DNA of 63,766 bases from Chthonobacter rhizosphaerae (GCF_013839525.1 NZ_JACDIS010000019.1:1-63766), one strand, 5' to 3'; shown: positions 29,925 through 38,946, counted from the stretch's first letter. Notes: generated by a model from the letters alone, not told the origin. A program made the numbers and translations.

Positions 29925-30130
29925 ACATCAGTCCGTTTCAGTCAAAACCTATTCCGGGACCGGCGCCTGCCGGCGCCGATCGTCGGATGGGCGGTCGGCC
30001 CGCGCGGGCCACTCCGCCGCCCGGCGGCCACGATGTCCGCCGCGGGCCGGCCGGGTCCGCCGACCGCCACACCGGAGCGCGGACGCCCGCACGGGACCCG
30101 CGGATCTCCTCACCGAACCACGAGGCCAGC

Positions 30131-31123
30131 ATGACCGTCAGATTGGGACTTCTCGGCGCCGGGCGCATCGGCAAGGTGCACGGCGGGGCCATCGCGGCAA
30201 CGCCGGGCGCGACGCTCGTCGCCGTGGCGGACGCCTTCCCGGACGCGGCCCGCGCCCTCGCGGACCGCCATGGCGCCGAGGTGCGCGACGTGGACGCCAT
30301 CATGGCGTCGCCGGACATCGACGCGGTCCTGATCACCACGCCGACCGACGTGCACGCCACCATGATCGAGCAGGCCGCCCGGGCCGGGAAGGCCATCTTC
30401 TGCGAGAAGCCGGTCGATCTCGACGCCGGCCGGGTGCGCGGGTGCCTGAAGGTGGTGGCCGAAACCGGCGCCAAGCTGATGGTGGGCTTCAACCGCCGGT
30501 TCGATCCGAACTTCATGGCCGTGAAGGCCGAGATCGAGGCCGGCGCCATCGGCGACGTCGAGATGGTCTCCATCACGTCCCGCGATCCCGCCCCGCCGCC
30601 GGTGGACTATATCGCCCGCTCGGGCGGCCTCTTCCGCGACATGACCATCCACGACTTCGACATGGCGCGCTGGCTGCTCGGCGAGGAGCCGGCGACCGTC
30701 TACGCCGCCGCCTCCAACCTGGTGGACCCGGCCATCGGCAAGGCCGGCGACGTGGACAGCGCCTCGGTCATCCTCACCACCCGGTCCGGCAGGATCGCCC
30801 AGATCTCCAACTCCCGCCGGGCCACCTACGGCTACGACCAGCGCATCGAGGTGCACGGCTCCAAGGGCCTCGCCAGCGCCGAGAACGTGCGCCTCACCAC
30901 CCTGGAGGTCGCCAACGAGGCCGGGTACCGCCGGGCTCCGCTCCTCGACTTCTTCATGACGCGCTACACGGCCGCCTACGCCAACGAGATCGCGGCCTTC
31001 CTGAAGGCGCTCGCCGGCGACGCCCCGATCAGCCCGACCGGCGACGACGGCCTGAAGGCGCTCCTGATCGCCGACGCGGCGGTGGAGAGCGTGCGCACCG
31101 GCGCCGTTGTCCGGCTCGCCTGA
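30131..31123 (+). CDS. iolG: Inositol 2-dehydrogenase
   Basis: IolG, 330 residues, GFO/IDH/MocA family; oxidises myo-inositol to 2-keto-myo-inositol with NAD+, the first step of the pathway. The Rossmann loop is GLLGAGRIGKVH (residues 6-17), the catalytic Lys is in FCEKPVDLD, and the substrate-binding His/Asp region is DMTIHDFDMARWLLGE. It is transcribed away from iolRCDEB, so the two units share a control region with an IolR operator. No transporter or iolA (mmsA) lies next to it. A scyllo-inositol-active paralogue is possible, but the setting favours IolG. Confidence 0.94.
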   Translation: MTVRLGLLGAGRIGKVHGGAIAATPGATLVAVADAFPDAARALADRHGAEVRDVDAIMASPDIDAVLITTPTDVHATMIEQAARAGKAIFCEKPVDLDAGRVRGCLKVVAETGAKLMVGFNRRFDPNFMAVKAEIEAGAIGDVEMVSITSRDPAPPPVDYIARSGGLFRDMTIHDFDMARWLLGEEPATVYAAASNLVDPAIGKAGDVDSASVILTTRSGRIAQISNSRRATYGYDQRIEVHGSKGLASAENVRLTTLEVANEAGYRRAPLLDFFMTRYTAAYANEIAAFLKALAGDAPISPTGDDGLKALLIADAAVESVRTGAVVRLA

Positions 31124-31310
31124 TCCCGGCCACGGCCGCGCCGGTCCGATCCCCCGCCGGACGCGTCCGGCGACGCCTGGTCGGCCCGGCCGTGCGCTAG
31201 CGCATTCTCCGAGCGAGTTGCACGACTTGATCGCCGAGAGAGTGCGCCAGGGTCTCGAATCCGGAGCGATGTCCCGTCGACCTGACAGGTCCGAGAGGTC
31301 GGAAATCGGT

Positions 31311-32246
31311 CTAGTGCCGGCAGCCGACCCGCACGGCGGTCGGGGTCGTCCCGAAGGCGCCCCGGAAGGCGCGCGAGAAACTGACCGGGTTGGCGTAGCC
31401 CCAGCGGCGCGCCACCTCGTTGATCCGAAGGCCCGACAGCCGGGGATCGCGCAGGTCCTCGTGGATGCGCTTCAGCCGCTCGCGGTGCACGCAGTCCTTC
31501 AGGGAGAAGCCCGCCTTGGCGAGCGTGCCGAACACGGTGGTCCGCGAGATGCCGAGTTCGGTGGCGATGAGCTTGGCCGACAGGTTCGGGTTGGCGATCT
31601 CGTCGGCGATGAACCGGCGGATCCGGCGCAGGATCTCGGCTTCGGCGGCCGCCGTGTCGCCCCCGGCCGGGATGGCGCGCAGCAGGAGGGCGGTCAATTG
31701 GTCCTCGGCGATGTCGGCGACGTCCTCCATGGTGCGCGGGTCGTCGTAGAGATCCTGCAGCATGGTGCCGGCCATCCGGCCGGCGCCGCGTCCCTTCAGA
31801 ACCGAGAGTGGTGGATCGCCCGCCGACGTGAGATACCGGCGCAGGGGCTCGCCGCCGAGAACCGCCCCGATGCTGGCGGCACCGGCGGGGCAGTCGATCG
31901 TATAGGGCTCGTCGGTGTCGATGAGGAGGAGATCGCCCGGCTCGCCGACGGACGACCGGCCAAACTGCTCCAGCGTCACCGGCGCGCCCTGGACCAGGGC
32001 GAGGTGGAAGGAGCCGTCGGCCCGGCGGGCGATGTCCGCCGGATGGCGGGTGACCCGATGTCCGGTGAGTGTCATGCTGACGATCTGGAAGCCCGCATGG
32101 GTGAGGGACTCGAACCGCCCGCGGAAGTGATCGACCGACAGAGGCTCGGGCGTCAGCGGCACCAGCGCGCTCTCGACCATGGTCGTCCAGACATCCACCC
32201 GGGCCGTCTCCGGTAGATGTGCAAGATCTACGGTTGTTCTCTCCAT
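31311..32246 (-). CDS. AraC-family transcriptional regulator
   Basis: Regulator of 311 residues with an AraC-binding-like sensor domain (about 1-190) and a C-terminal AraC/XylS DNA-binding domain with two HTH motifs (LSAKLIATELGISRTTVFGTLAKAGFSLKD and INEVARRWGYANPVSFSRAFRGAFGTTPTAVR). The layout resembles regulators of the FeaR/NocR-like group. The inducer is unknown. It is divergent from the MOSC-ferredoxin pair across a short AT-rich region, so it may control that pair; it is convergent with iolG. Confidence 0.92.
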   Translation of the reverse strand: MERTTVDLAHLPETARVDVWTTMVESALVPLTPEPLSVDHFRGRFESLTHAGFQIVSMTLTGHRVTRHPADIARRADGSFHLALVQGAPVTLEQFGRSSVGEPGDLLLIDTDEPYTIDCPAGAASIGAVLGGEPLRRYLTSAGDPPLSVLKGRGAGRMAGTMLQDLYDDPRTMEDVADIAEDQLTALLLRAIPAGGDTAAAEAEILRRIRRFIADEIANPNLSAKLIATELGISRTTVFGTLAKAGFSLKDCVHRERLKRIHEDLRDPRLSGLRINEVARRWGYANPVSFSRAFRGAFGTTPTAVRVGCRH

Positions 32247-32325
32247 ATTCTACTCGCCGCCTTCGCCTCGCGCCGCTCTCTACTTGAGAACCACTATGGC
32301 AATTTCTACGTGTCTAGTCGGACTT

Positions 32326-32354
32326 TTTGCATAGCCATATTACGTAATGTAAAT
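32326..32354 (+). promoter_or_regulatory. AT-rich promoter/operator candidate before the MOSC gene
   Basis: In an unusually AT-rich stretch, TTGCAT is followed after 17 bp by TAAATA, pointing at the MOSC gene. A perfect 10-bp palindrome ATTACGTAAT (32339-32348) sits in the spacer. It could be the target of the divergent AraC protein or of another regulator; the evidence is positional only. Confidence 0.35.
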
Positions 32355-32438
32355 AGCATTGCGTTTGCACATAGGCATTAATGACGAACAGGCGGGCGGC
32401 GCGACATTTCGGCGCGACGGGACGGCGAGGAATGGAAT

Positions 32439-33242
32439 GTGAACGGCCGCATTGACTCGATCCATCGCTATCCCATCAAGAGCCTGCCCGGCGAGGCGCT
32501 CTCCTCCACGCCGGTGACACGCACCCGCGGCCTGGAGGACGACCGTCGGTTCGCCCTCCTTCTTCCCGGCACCCGGTTCGATCCGGACGACGGCATGCCG
32601 CTGCCGAAGACCCGTTTCGTCACCACCATGCGGACCGCCGAGACCGCGCTCCTGTCGCTGCGCTACGACGAGCGCTCCACCCGGGTCGAGATCGCGGCGC
32701 GAGGCGAGCCGCTCGCGGCGGGCCACCTGACGGTGGAGGCCGACCGGCGGATGGTGGCCCGGGCGCTCGGCCGCGTCCTCAGGCCGGACGATCCGGACGG
32801 GCTGACGCTCGTGGAGGCGCCGGGCCTGCGCTTCACCGACGCCAGCATCGTGTCCGCCGGCATGATGAACACCCTGACGCTCATCAACCTTGAAACGCTG
32901 CGCGAGGTCGAGGCCCGGCTCGGCCGGCCCCTCGATCCGCGTCGGTTCCGGGCCAACATCGTGGTGGACGGCCTGCCGGCCTGGTCGGAGTTCGACTGGA
33001 TCGGGCGGTCCGTGGATTTCGCCGAGGCCGGCTTCCAGGCCGTCTCGAGGGTCCGACGCTGCGCCGCGGTCGACGTGGATCCGCGGACGGCCCGGCGCGA
33101 CGGCAGCTTTTGGGTCGCCATGGTCCGCGCCTACGGCCACGTGGATTTCGGCGTCCACCTGTCGGTCCGGGTCGGCGGGGACATCTCCGTCGGGGATCCG
33201 CTGGCGGCCGAGATCCCCGGTCCCGTCGAACTGCCCGCCTGA
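32439..33242 (+). CDS. MOSC domain protein (YcbX-like, lacking its own ferredoxin domain)
   Basis: Protein of 267 residues with an N-terminal MOSC beta-barrel domain (IDSIHRYPIKSLPGE...GLEDDRRFALL) and a C-terminal MOSC domain with the conserved Cys in RVRRCAAVDVDPRTARRD that binds molybdenum cofactor in relatives. It starts at a GTG (32439). E. coli YcbX, which detoxifies N-hydroxylated bases, is a MOSC protein fused to a 2Fe-2S domain; here a separate ferredoxin gene follows 56 bp downstream. The same function split over two genes is an inference. Confidence 0.87.
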   Translation: MNGRIDSIHRYPIKSLPGEALSSTPVTRTRGLEDDRRFALLLPGTRFDPDDGMPLPKTRFVTTMRTAETALLSLRYDERSTRVEIAARGEPLAAGHLTVEADRRMVARALGRVLRPDDPDGLTLVEAPGLRFTDASIVSAGMMNTLTLINLETLREVEARLGRPLDPRRFRANIVVDGLPAWSEFDWIGRSVDFAEAGFQAVSRVRRCAAVDVDPRTARRDGSFWVAMVRAYGHVDFGVHLSVRVGGDISVGDPLAAEIPGPVELPA

Positions 33243-33298
33243 ACTCACCGCCTGACATCATTGCGTAAGGTCCCCGCGCGATCTGGAGACGCCAACCC

Positions 33299-33634
33299 GT
33301 GCAGATGCTCACTTTCGTCATGCCCGACGGTACGCAGCGCACGATCCGGGCGGCGGCCGGCCTCAACGTGCTCTACGCCGCCGCCCTCCACGACGTGCCC
33401 CATCTGTGCGGCGAGTGCGCCGGCGAGGGCGTCTGCGGGTCGTGCCAGGTTCTGGTGGAGGCGGCGACCGGCTGGACGCCGCCTGAACGCTCCCCCGAGG
33501 AGGAGCTGGCGCTCGGCATCGGCCGGAACCCGGACCGGGGCGAGCGGCGGCTCGCCTGCATGCTTGCCGCCCCGTCCGGCGCGGCCCTGCGCATGCGGAT
33601 ACCCCCGCTCGACGAGGCCGGCCGGACCCGCTGA
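33299..33634 (+). CDS. [2Fe-2S] ferredoxin
   Basis: Small iron-sulfur protein of 111 residues. The cluster ligands fit a C-x5-C-x2-C...C pattern: Cys40, Cys46 and Cys49 in GECAGEGVCGSC, and Cys87 in RRLACML. An extra Cys37 is present. The start is a GTG at 33299 with a GGAG ribosome-binding site; an ATG two codons later is possible. Just downstream of the MOSC gene, it probably delivers electrons to that molybdenum protein. It could also serve an unlinked oxygenase. Confidence 0.88.
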   Translation: MQMLTFVMPDGTQRTIRAAAGLNVLYAAALHDVPHLCGECAGEGVCGSCQVLVEAATGWTPPERSPEEELALGIGRNPDRGERRLACMLAAPSGAALRMRIPPLDEAGRTR

Positions 33635-34014
33635 CCGGGGACGACCGTCCCGCCGTCCGGCGCCGACTGGTCAATGCACCGGTCACGGCCGTCCCGCCGA
33701 CCGGGCACATCCCTCCCGTCGGCCGGGTGTTTCCGTCCGCCGGGGCGCTCCGGGCCCGGCCTTCCGACAGGGCCCGGTTCGTCGCCGTCATGTGGGATCG
33801 GCGGCGACCGGATGTCCGGCCTTTCCGGCCGACGTCGACGACGACACGCCCCCATCGGCGCCGCCGACGCCGGGGCCTTGGCGGGCGCCGTCGCGGGGCC
33901 GGGCCGGGACGCGACCGGATCGGGGCCGGCGCGCCCGCCGGTCGCGCCGGGGCTTTGCCTCGGCGGCGAAAGCGCTCTAGGATCCGGCCTTCCGTCCCGC
34001 CCCGCCGGTGCCCG
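33635..34014. other. GC-rich intergenic region, no gene seen
   Basis: These 380 bases lie between the ferredoxin and the LysR gene. They are very GC-rich with many short local inverted repeats. I see no protein gene, RNA gene, clear terminator or consensus promoter; open frames here are extensions or shadows of neighbouring genes. Confidence 0.5.
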
Positions 34015-34971
34015 ATGTCCCGCTCGCTGCCGCCGCTTGTCGCCCTTCGCGCCTTCGAGGCGGTGGCGCGTCTCGGCAGCGTCCGCAAGGCGGCGGAGGA
34101 GCTCGGCGTCGACCACGCGGCCGTCGGTCGGCACGTGAAGAACCTGGAGGCCTTTCTCGGCACGCGCCTGTTCGACAGCGGTCCGAGGGGCACCCGGCCG
34201 ACCCCGGACGGCCGACGATACGCCCACCAGGTGGGTCTCGCCTTCGACGTGATCGGCGAGGCCACCGACGCCCTGAAGCCCCGCTCCGCCGGCGGCGAAC
34301 TGCGGATCTGGTGCGTCCCGGGCCTTGCCGCCCGCTGGCTGATGCCCCGCCTGAAAGCCCTCGAAACCGCCATCCGGGACCGCGAGATCGTGCTCCGTCC
34401 GACCGACCAGGCGCCGGATCTCCTGCGCGGCGAAGCGGACGTGGAGATCCGCTTCCGCGAGCGCCCGGTCGCCGGCGTCTCCGCCGAACCCCTTGCGACG
34501 CCTCGCTATTTTCCGGTCGCCAGCCCCGCCTTCCTGGCCGGTCGACCCGCCCCGGTCCGGGCCGCGGACCTTGCCCGGCTGCCGCTCATCCACGAGGAGA
34601 GCCGGGAGCAGTGGCGCCACTGGCTCGCCGCCGCCGGCCTCGATCCGGTTCCGGCCCTCGACGGTCCGCGGCTCTGGTACGCCAACGTGGCCATCGAGGC
34701 GGCCCTGATGGGCCAGGGCGTGGTGCTGGTCAACCCCTTGCAGATAGAGGCGGAACGGGCTGATGGCCGGCTCGTGGAGCTGATGCGCACCGACATCCGG
34801 ATCGGCGCCTACGTGATCCAGATCGAGACCGGCCGCTGGTCCGACCCGGTCATGGTCAAGCTCAGGCGCTGGCTGAAGGACGAGATGGCCCGCTCCCTGG
34901 CGGCGGACGCCAGCCTCTCGCCGGTGGTGACCACAGGTCACCAGAGCGGCGTCGAATCGGCCTCTGCCTGA
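34015..34971 (+). CDS. LysR-family regulator (GcvA-like), probably of gabTD
   Basis: LysR-type regulator of 318 residues: winged HTH at the N-terminus (PPLVALRAFEAVARLGSVRKAAEELGVDHAAVGRHVKNLEAFLGTRLF) and a periplasmic-binding-protein-like effector domain of the GcvA subgroup (WLMPRLKALE..., DVEIRF). It lies 71 bp upstream of gabT in the same direction, so it probably responds to 4-aminobutyrate, glutamate or a related compound and activates gabTD. That assignment is by position only. The start at 34015 lacks a strong ribosome-binding site but gives the normal N-terminus. Confidence 0.88.
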   Translation: MSRSLPPLVALRAFEAVARLGSVRKAAEELGVDHAAVGRHVKNLEAFLGTRLFDSGPRGTRPTPDGRRYAHQVGLAFDVIGEATDALKPRSAGGELRIWCVPGLAARWLMPRLKALETAIRDREIVLRPTDQAPDLLRGEADVEIRFRERPVAGVSAEPLATPRYFPVASPAFLAGRPAPVRAADLARLPLIHEESREQWRHWLAAAGLDPVPALDGPRLWYANVAIEAALMGQGVVLVNPLQIEAERADGRLVELMRTDIRIGAYVIQIETGRWSDPVMVKLRRWLKDEMARSLAADASLSPVVTTGHQSGVESASA

Positions 34972-35042
34972 CGGCGCGAACCGGCGCGATGATCGGGGCC
35001 GCGGTTCGAAGCCGCGCCTCTTTCTGCGCAAGGACTTCCGTC

Positions 35043-36329
35043 ATGGCCACCAACGCCGAACTCGCCGCCCGCCGCCAGCTCGCCGTCCCGCGCGGCGTCG
35101 CCTCCGCCTATCCGGTGTTCGCCGCGAGAGCCGAGAACGCCGAGCTCTGGGACGTGGAGGGACGCCGATATGTGGACTTCGCCGGCGGCATCGCGGTTCT
35201 CAACACCGGCCACAGACACCCGCGCGTCATCGCCGCCGTCAAGGAGCAGCTGGAGCTCTACACCCACACCTGCTTCCAGGTCGCTCCGTACGAGCCCTAC
35301 GTGGAGCTCGCCGAGCGCCTGAACGCCCGGGCGCCCTTCAAGGGCCCGGCGAAGACCATCTTCTTCACCACCGGCGCCGAGGCCGCCGAGAACGCCGTCA
35401 AGATCGCCCGGGCGGCGACTGGCCGGTCGGCGGTCATCGCCTTCACGGGCGGCTTCCACGGGCGCACCATGCTGACCATGGCGCTGACCGGCAAGGTGCT
35501 GCCCTACAAGAAGAAATTCGGCCCGATGCCGGGCGAGGTCTACCATCTGCCCTTCCCGGTCGCCGACCACGGCGTGACCGTGGAGGACAGCCTGAAGGCG
35601 CTCGACTTCCTGTTCCGCGCCGACGTGGAGCCGTCCCGGGTCGCGGCCATCATGATCGAGCCGATCCAGGGCGAGGGCGGCTTCTACGAGGCGCCGCGCG
35701 ACCTGATGGTGGCGCTCCGGACGATCTGCGACGAGCACGGCATCCTCCTGGTCGCCGACGAGGTGCAGACCGGATTCGCCCGCACCGGCAAGCTGTTCGC
35801 CGTGGAGCATTCGGGCGTGGAGCCGGACCTCGTCACCATGGCGAAGTCGCTCGCCGGCGGCTTCCCGCTTGCCGGCGTCCTCGGCAAGGCGTCGATCATG
35901 GACGCCGCCGAGCCCGGCGGCCTCGGCGGCACCTACGCGGGCTCGCCGGTCGCCTGCGCGGCGGCGCTCGCCGTCCTCGACGTGATCGAGGAGGAGAAGC
36001 TCTGCGACCGGGCGGACGCCCTCGGCGCTCGGGTGAAGGACAAGCTCGCCGCCGTCGCGCGCCGCAACGACACGGTGGCGATCACCGGCATCCGCGGCCC
36101 CGGCGCCATGATCGGCTTCGACATCGTCAAGTCGCGCGGCGCCTACGAGCCGGACGCGGAGGCGACGAAGCGCGTGACCGCCGCCGCGCTCGAAGAGGGG
36201 TTGATCCTCCTCTCCTGCGGGGTCTACTCCAACGCCATCCGCATCCTGGTGCCGCTCACCGTGTCGGACGCGGTCCTCGACGAGGGCCTCGCCAAGCTGG
36301 AAGCGGCGCTCGTCAAGGCCAAGGGTTGA
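35043..36329 (+). CDS. gabT: 4-aminobutyrate--2-oxoglutarate transaminase
   Basis: Class III PLP-dependent aminotransferase of 428 residues that transfers the amino group of GABA to 2-oxoglutarate, giving succinate semialdehyde. Seen are FFTTGAEAAENAVKIAR (PLP phosphate), FTGGFHGRT, the PLP-ring Asp in LLVADEVQTGFARTG (Asp239) and the Schiff-base Lys268 in TMAKSLAGGFPLAG, as in E. coli GabT. The ribosome-binding site AAGGA supports the start at 35043. The stop is 5 bp before gabD, so the two form an operon. A 5-aminovalerate role is also possible. Confidence 0.94.
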   Translation: MATNAELAARRQLAVPRGVASAYPVFAARAENAELWDVEGRRYVDFAGGIAVLNTGHRHPRVIAAVKEQLELYTHTCFQVAPYEPYVELAERLNARAPFKGPAKTIFFTTGAEAAENAVKIARAATGRSAVIAFTGGFHGRTMLTMALTGKVLPYKKKFGPMPGEVYHLPFPVADHGVTVEDSLKALDFLFRADVEPSRVAAIMIEPIQGEGGFYEAPRDLMVALRTICDEHGILLVADEVQTGFARTGKLFAVEHSGVEPDLVTMAKSLAGGFPLAGVLGKASIMDAAEPGGLGGTYAGSPVACAAALAVLDVIEEEKLCDRADALGARVKDKLAAVARRNDTVAITGIRGPGAMIGFDIVKSRGAYEPDAEATKRVTAAALEEGLILLSCGVYSNAIRILVPLTVSDAVLDEGLAKLEAALVKAKG

Positions 36330-36334
36330 ACACC

Positions 36335-37789
36335 ATGACACTCGCGCTCAAGGATCCGTCGCTCCTCAGGACCCAGTGCTACATCGACGGCGCGTTCGGC
36401 GGCGAGCCGGTCGATCCGGTGACCAACCCGGCCTCCGGCGCCGTGCTCGCCAAGGTGCCTCGCTACGGCGCGGCCGAGACCACGGTCGCGGTGAATGCCG
36501 CCAGCGCCGCCCTGGAGCCCTGGGGCGAGACCCTCGCGAAGGAGCGGTCCCGGCTCCTCCGCCGCTGGTTCGACCTGATCACGGCGAACCGGGACGACCT
36601 CGCCCTCATCCTCACCTCCGAGCAGGGCAAGCCGCTGGCGGAGGCGCGGGGCGAGATCGACTACGCCGCCTCTTACGTGGAGTTCTACGCCGAGGAGGCC
36701 AAGCGCATCCAGGGCGAGACCCTGCCGACCCATCGGGCGGACGGTCGGATCATGGTGATCCGCCAGCCGGTCGGCGTGGTCGCCGCCATCACGCCGTGGA
36801 ACTTCCCGGCCGCCATGATCACCCGCAAGGTGTCGCCCGCCATCGCGGCCGGCTGCACCGTGGTGGTGAAGCCGGCGCCGGAGACGCCGCTGACGGCCCT
36901 CGCGCTTGCCGAACTCGCCCACCGGGCCGGCCTGCCCAAGGGCGTCCTCAACGTGATCACCGGCGACGCGCCGGCGATCGGCGGCGTGATGACCTCCCAT
37001 CCGGCGGTGCGCCTCGTCGGCTTCACCGGTTCCACCGAGGTCGGCAAGCTCCTGATGCGCCAGGCCGCCGGCACGGTGAAGAAGGTGGCGCTCGAACTCG
37101 GCGGCAACGCGCCCTTCATCGTGTTCGACGACGCGGATCTCGACGCGGCCGTGGAAGGGGCGATGATCTCCAAGTACCGCAACATGGGCCAGACCTGTGT
37201 CTGCGCGAACCGGATCTACGTCCAGCGCGGCGTCTATGACGCTTTCGTGGAGAAGCTCGCGGCGGCGGTCGCGCGGCTGAAGGTCGGCAACGGCACCGAG
37301 GAAGGGGTCACCCAGGGCCCGCTCATCACCGAGGACGCCGTCGAGAAGGTGGAGCGGCATCTCGCCGACGCCCTCGCCAAGGGTGCCCGCGTGGTCACCG
37401 GCGGCAAACGGCATGCGCTCGGCGGGACCTTCTTCGAGCCGACGGTGCTCGCCGGGGTGACCCAGGACATGATCGTCTCCAAGGAGGAGACCTTCGGCCC
37501 CATGGCGCCGGTCTTCCCGTTCGACACGGAAGCCGAGGCGATCGCCTATGCGAACGACACGGAGTTCGGCCTCGCGGCCTACTTCTACGCCCGCGACGTC
37601 GGCCGCATCTTCCGGGTCGGCGAAAAGCTCCAATACGGCATGGTGGGCATCAACTCCGGCCTCCTCTCCACCGAGCTCGCCCCGTTCGGCGGCATCAAGG
37701 AGAGCGGCAACTCGCGCGAGGGCTCCCACCACGGCATCGACGAGTTCGTGGAGAAGAAATACATGCTGATCGCCGGCCTCGATCGCTGA
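36335..37789 (+). CDS. gabD: Succinate-semialdehyde dehydrogenase
   Basis: NAD(P)-dependent aldehyde dehydrogenase of 484 residues, finishing GABA breakdown by oxidising succinate semialdehyde to succinate. The catalytic Cys288 lies in NMGQTCVCANR, the general-base Glu254 in LELGGNAPF, the oxyanion Asn in ITPWNFPAAM, and the cofactor loop is GFTGSTEVGKLL. A second Cys two residues after the nucleophile is typical of this subfamily. Start at the ATG at 36335, 5 bp after the gabT stop; a TTG at 36326 would overlap gabT. Glutarate semialdehyde is an alternative substrate. Confidence 0.94.
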   Translation: MTLALKDPSLLRTQCYIDGAFGGEPVDPVTNPASGAVLAKVPRYGAAETTVAVNAASAALEPWGETLAKERSRLLRRWFDLITANRDDLALILTSEQGKPLAEARGEIDYAASYVEFYAEEAKRIQGETLPTHRADGRIMVIRQPVGVVAAITPWNFPAAMITRKVSPAIAAGCTVVVKPAPETPLTALALAELAHRAGLPKGVLNVITGDAPAIGGVMTSHPAVRLVGFTGSTEVGKLLMRQAAGTVKKVALELGGNAPFIVFDDADLDAAVEGAMISKYRNMGQTCVCANRIYVQRGVYDAFVEKLAAAVARLKVGNGTEEGVTQGPLITEDAVEKVERHLADALAKGARVVTGGKRHALGGTFFEPTVLAGVTQDMIVSKEETFGPMAPVFPFDTEAEAIAYANDTEFGLAAYFYARDVGRIFRVGEKLQYGMVGINSGLLSTELAPFGGIKESGNSREGSHHGIDEFVEKKYMLIAGLDR

Positions 37790-37969
37790 CGATCTCTGTT
37801 CAGCTGGACGATCTTCCGAAGGAGGTCGTCCGGCCGATCGTTCACCGACGGCGAACAGCATGTTGAGCGTTCGCGGTCTCGCGCGGGCGGGGTCATCGGT
37901 CCTACATTCGAGGCCATGATACCGGCCGCGCCCCTCGGCACGGCCGGTCCTTCTCGAAAGCCGACCGCC

Positions 37970-38863
37970 ATGACCGCTTCGACCACCACCGAAGGCGCCG
38001 CCCGGCCCGTCCTGCCGTCCGCCACCCGCATGGGTCCCGTCGTCCTCGCCGTCCGCGACGTCGACCGGATGGAGGCCTTCTACCGGTCCGTGATCGGCCT
38101 TGAGCCGCTGGCACGGGACGGTCGCGGCGTGGCGCTCGGCACCCGGGACGGCGTTCCGCTCCTCGTCCTTTCGGCGCGCCCGGACTTCAAGCCGGCTTCG
38201 CCGCGCGCGCCCGGCCTCTTCCACACGGCCTTCCTGCTGCCGTCTCGGGCGGATCTCGGCCGGTTCGTCCGGCACTTCGCCGACGCCGGCGTGCGCGTCG
38301 GCGGCGCCAGCGACCATCTGGTGAGCGAGGCCCTCTACCTGGACGATCCGGAGGGGAACGGCATCGAGGTCTACCGGGACCGGCCCCGGTCCGAATGGCC
38401 GCTCACCGACACGGGCATCCGGATGGCGACCGTCGCGCTCGACATCCGGAGCGTCGTAGCGGCCGGCGACGAGGCCGGCGGCGGCTGGTCCGGCGCGCCG
38501 GAGGGCACCAGGGTCGGGCATGTGCACCTGAAAGTGTCGGATCTGGACGCGTCCCTCTCCTTCTACCGGGACCGTCTCGGCTTCGACCTGATGGCCACCT
38601 ATCCGGGCGCCTGTTTCGTAGCGGCCGGCGGCTACCACCACCATCTCGGGCTCAACGTCTGGGCAAGCCGCGGAGGCGTCCGGGCTCCGGACACGCTCGG
38701 CCTTATGGCGGCCACCCTCGTCGTGCCGGGGAGCGACGACGGCTTCCGGGACAGGATCGGGGCGGAGACCGGCCCGGCCACGGTGACCGACCCGTCCGGC
38801 AACCGGATCGTCGTGCTCGACCAGGCGCCGGACCCGCGCGCGGCGCTCGCCCTCGCCGGCTGA
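37970..38863 (+). CDS. VOC family protein (catechol-2,3-dioxygenase-like)
   Basis: Protein of 297 residues with two glyoxalase/dioxygenase modules: the first around TRMGPVVLAVRDVDRMEAFYRSVIGL...DPEGNGIEVY and the second around TRVGHVHLKVSDLDASLSFYRDRLGF...DPSGNRIVVLD. Metal-ligand-like residues are present (GHVHL, YHHHLGLN, FHTAFLL). It resembles the CatE/YfiE-type subgroup of ring-cleaving dioxygenases, but no aromatic pathway genes are near, so the substrate is unknown. The chosen start leaves off an 18-residue extension; both lack a strong ribosome-binding site. Confidence 0.85.
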   Translation: MTASTTTEGAARPVLPSATRMGPVVLAVRDVDRMEAFYRSVIGLEPLARDGRGVALGTRDGVPLLVLSARPDFKPASPRAPGLFHTAFLLPSRADLGRFVRHFADAGVRVGGASDHLVSEALYLDDPEGNGIEVYRDRPRSEWPLTDTGIRMATVALDIRSVVAAGDEAGGGWSGAPEGTRVGHVHLKVSDLDASLSFYRDRLGFDLMATYPGACFVAAGGYHHHLGLNVWASRGGVRAPDTLGLMAATLVVPGSDDGFRDRIGAETGPATVTDPSGNRIVVLDQAPDPRAALALAG

Positions 38864-38910
38864 TCCCGGCGACCGGCCGCGCCGGCTGACTCCGGCAGCC
38901 GGGGCGCGGT

Positions 38911-38940
38911 CTTGAACGGACCGCTCCGGCTCGCCATATT
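38911..38940 (+). promoter_or_regulatory. RpoH (sigma-32) heat-shock promoter of hsp20
   Basis: CTTGAA (38911-38916), a 17-bp spacer and CCATATT (38934-38940) match the alphaproteobacterial sigma-32 consensus (CTTG ... C-A/T-rich -10). Transcription would start near 38947, leaving an 80-nt leader in front of hsp20. Confidence 0.72.
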
Positions 38941-38946
38941 CGCCAA

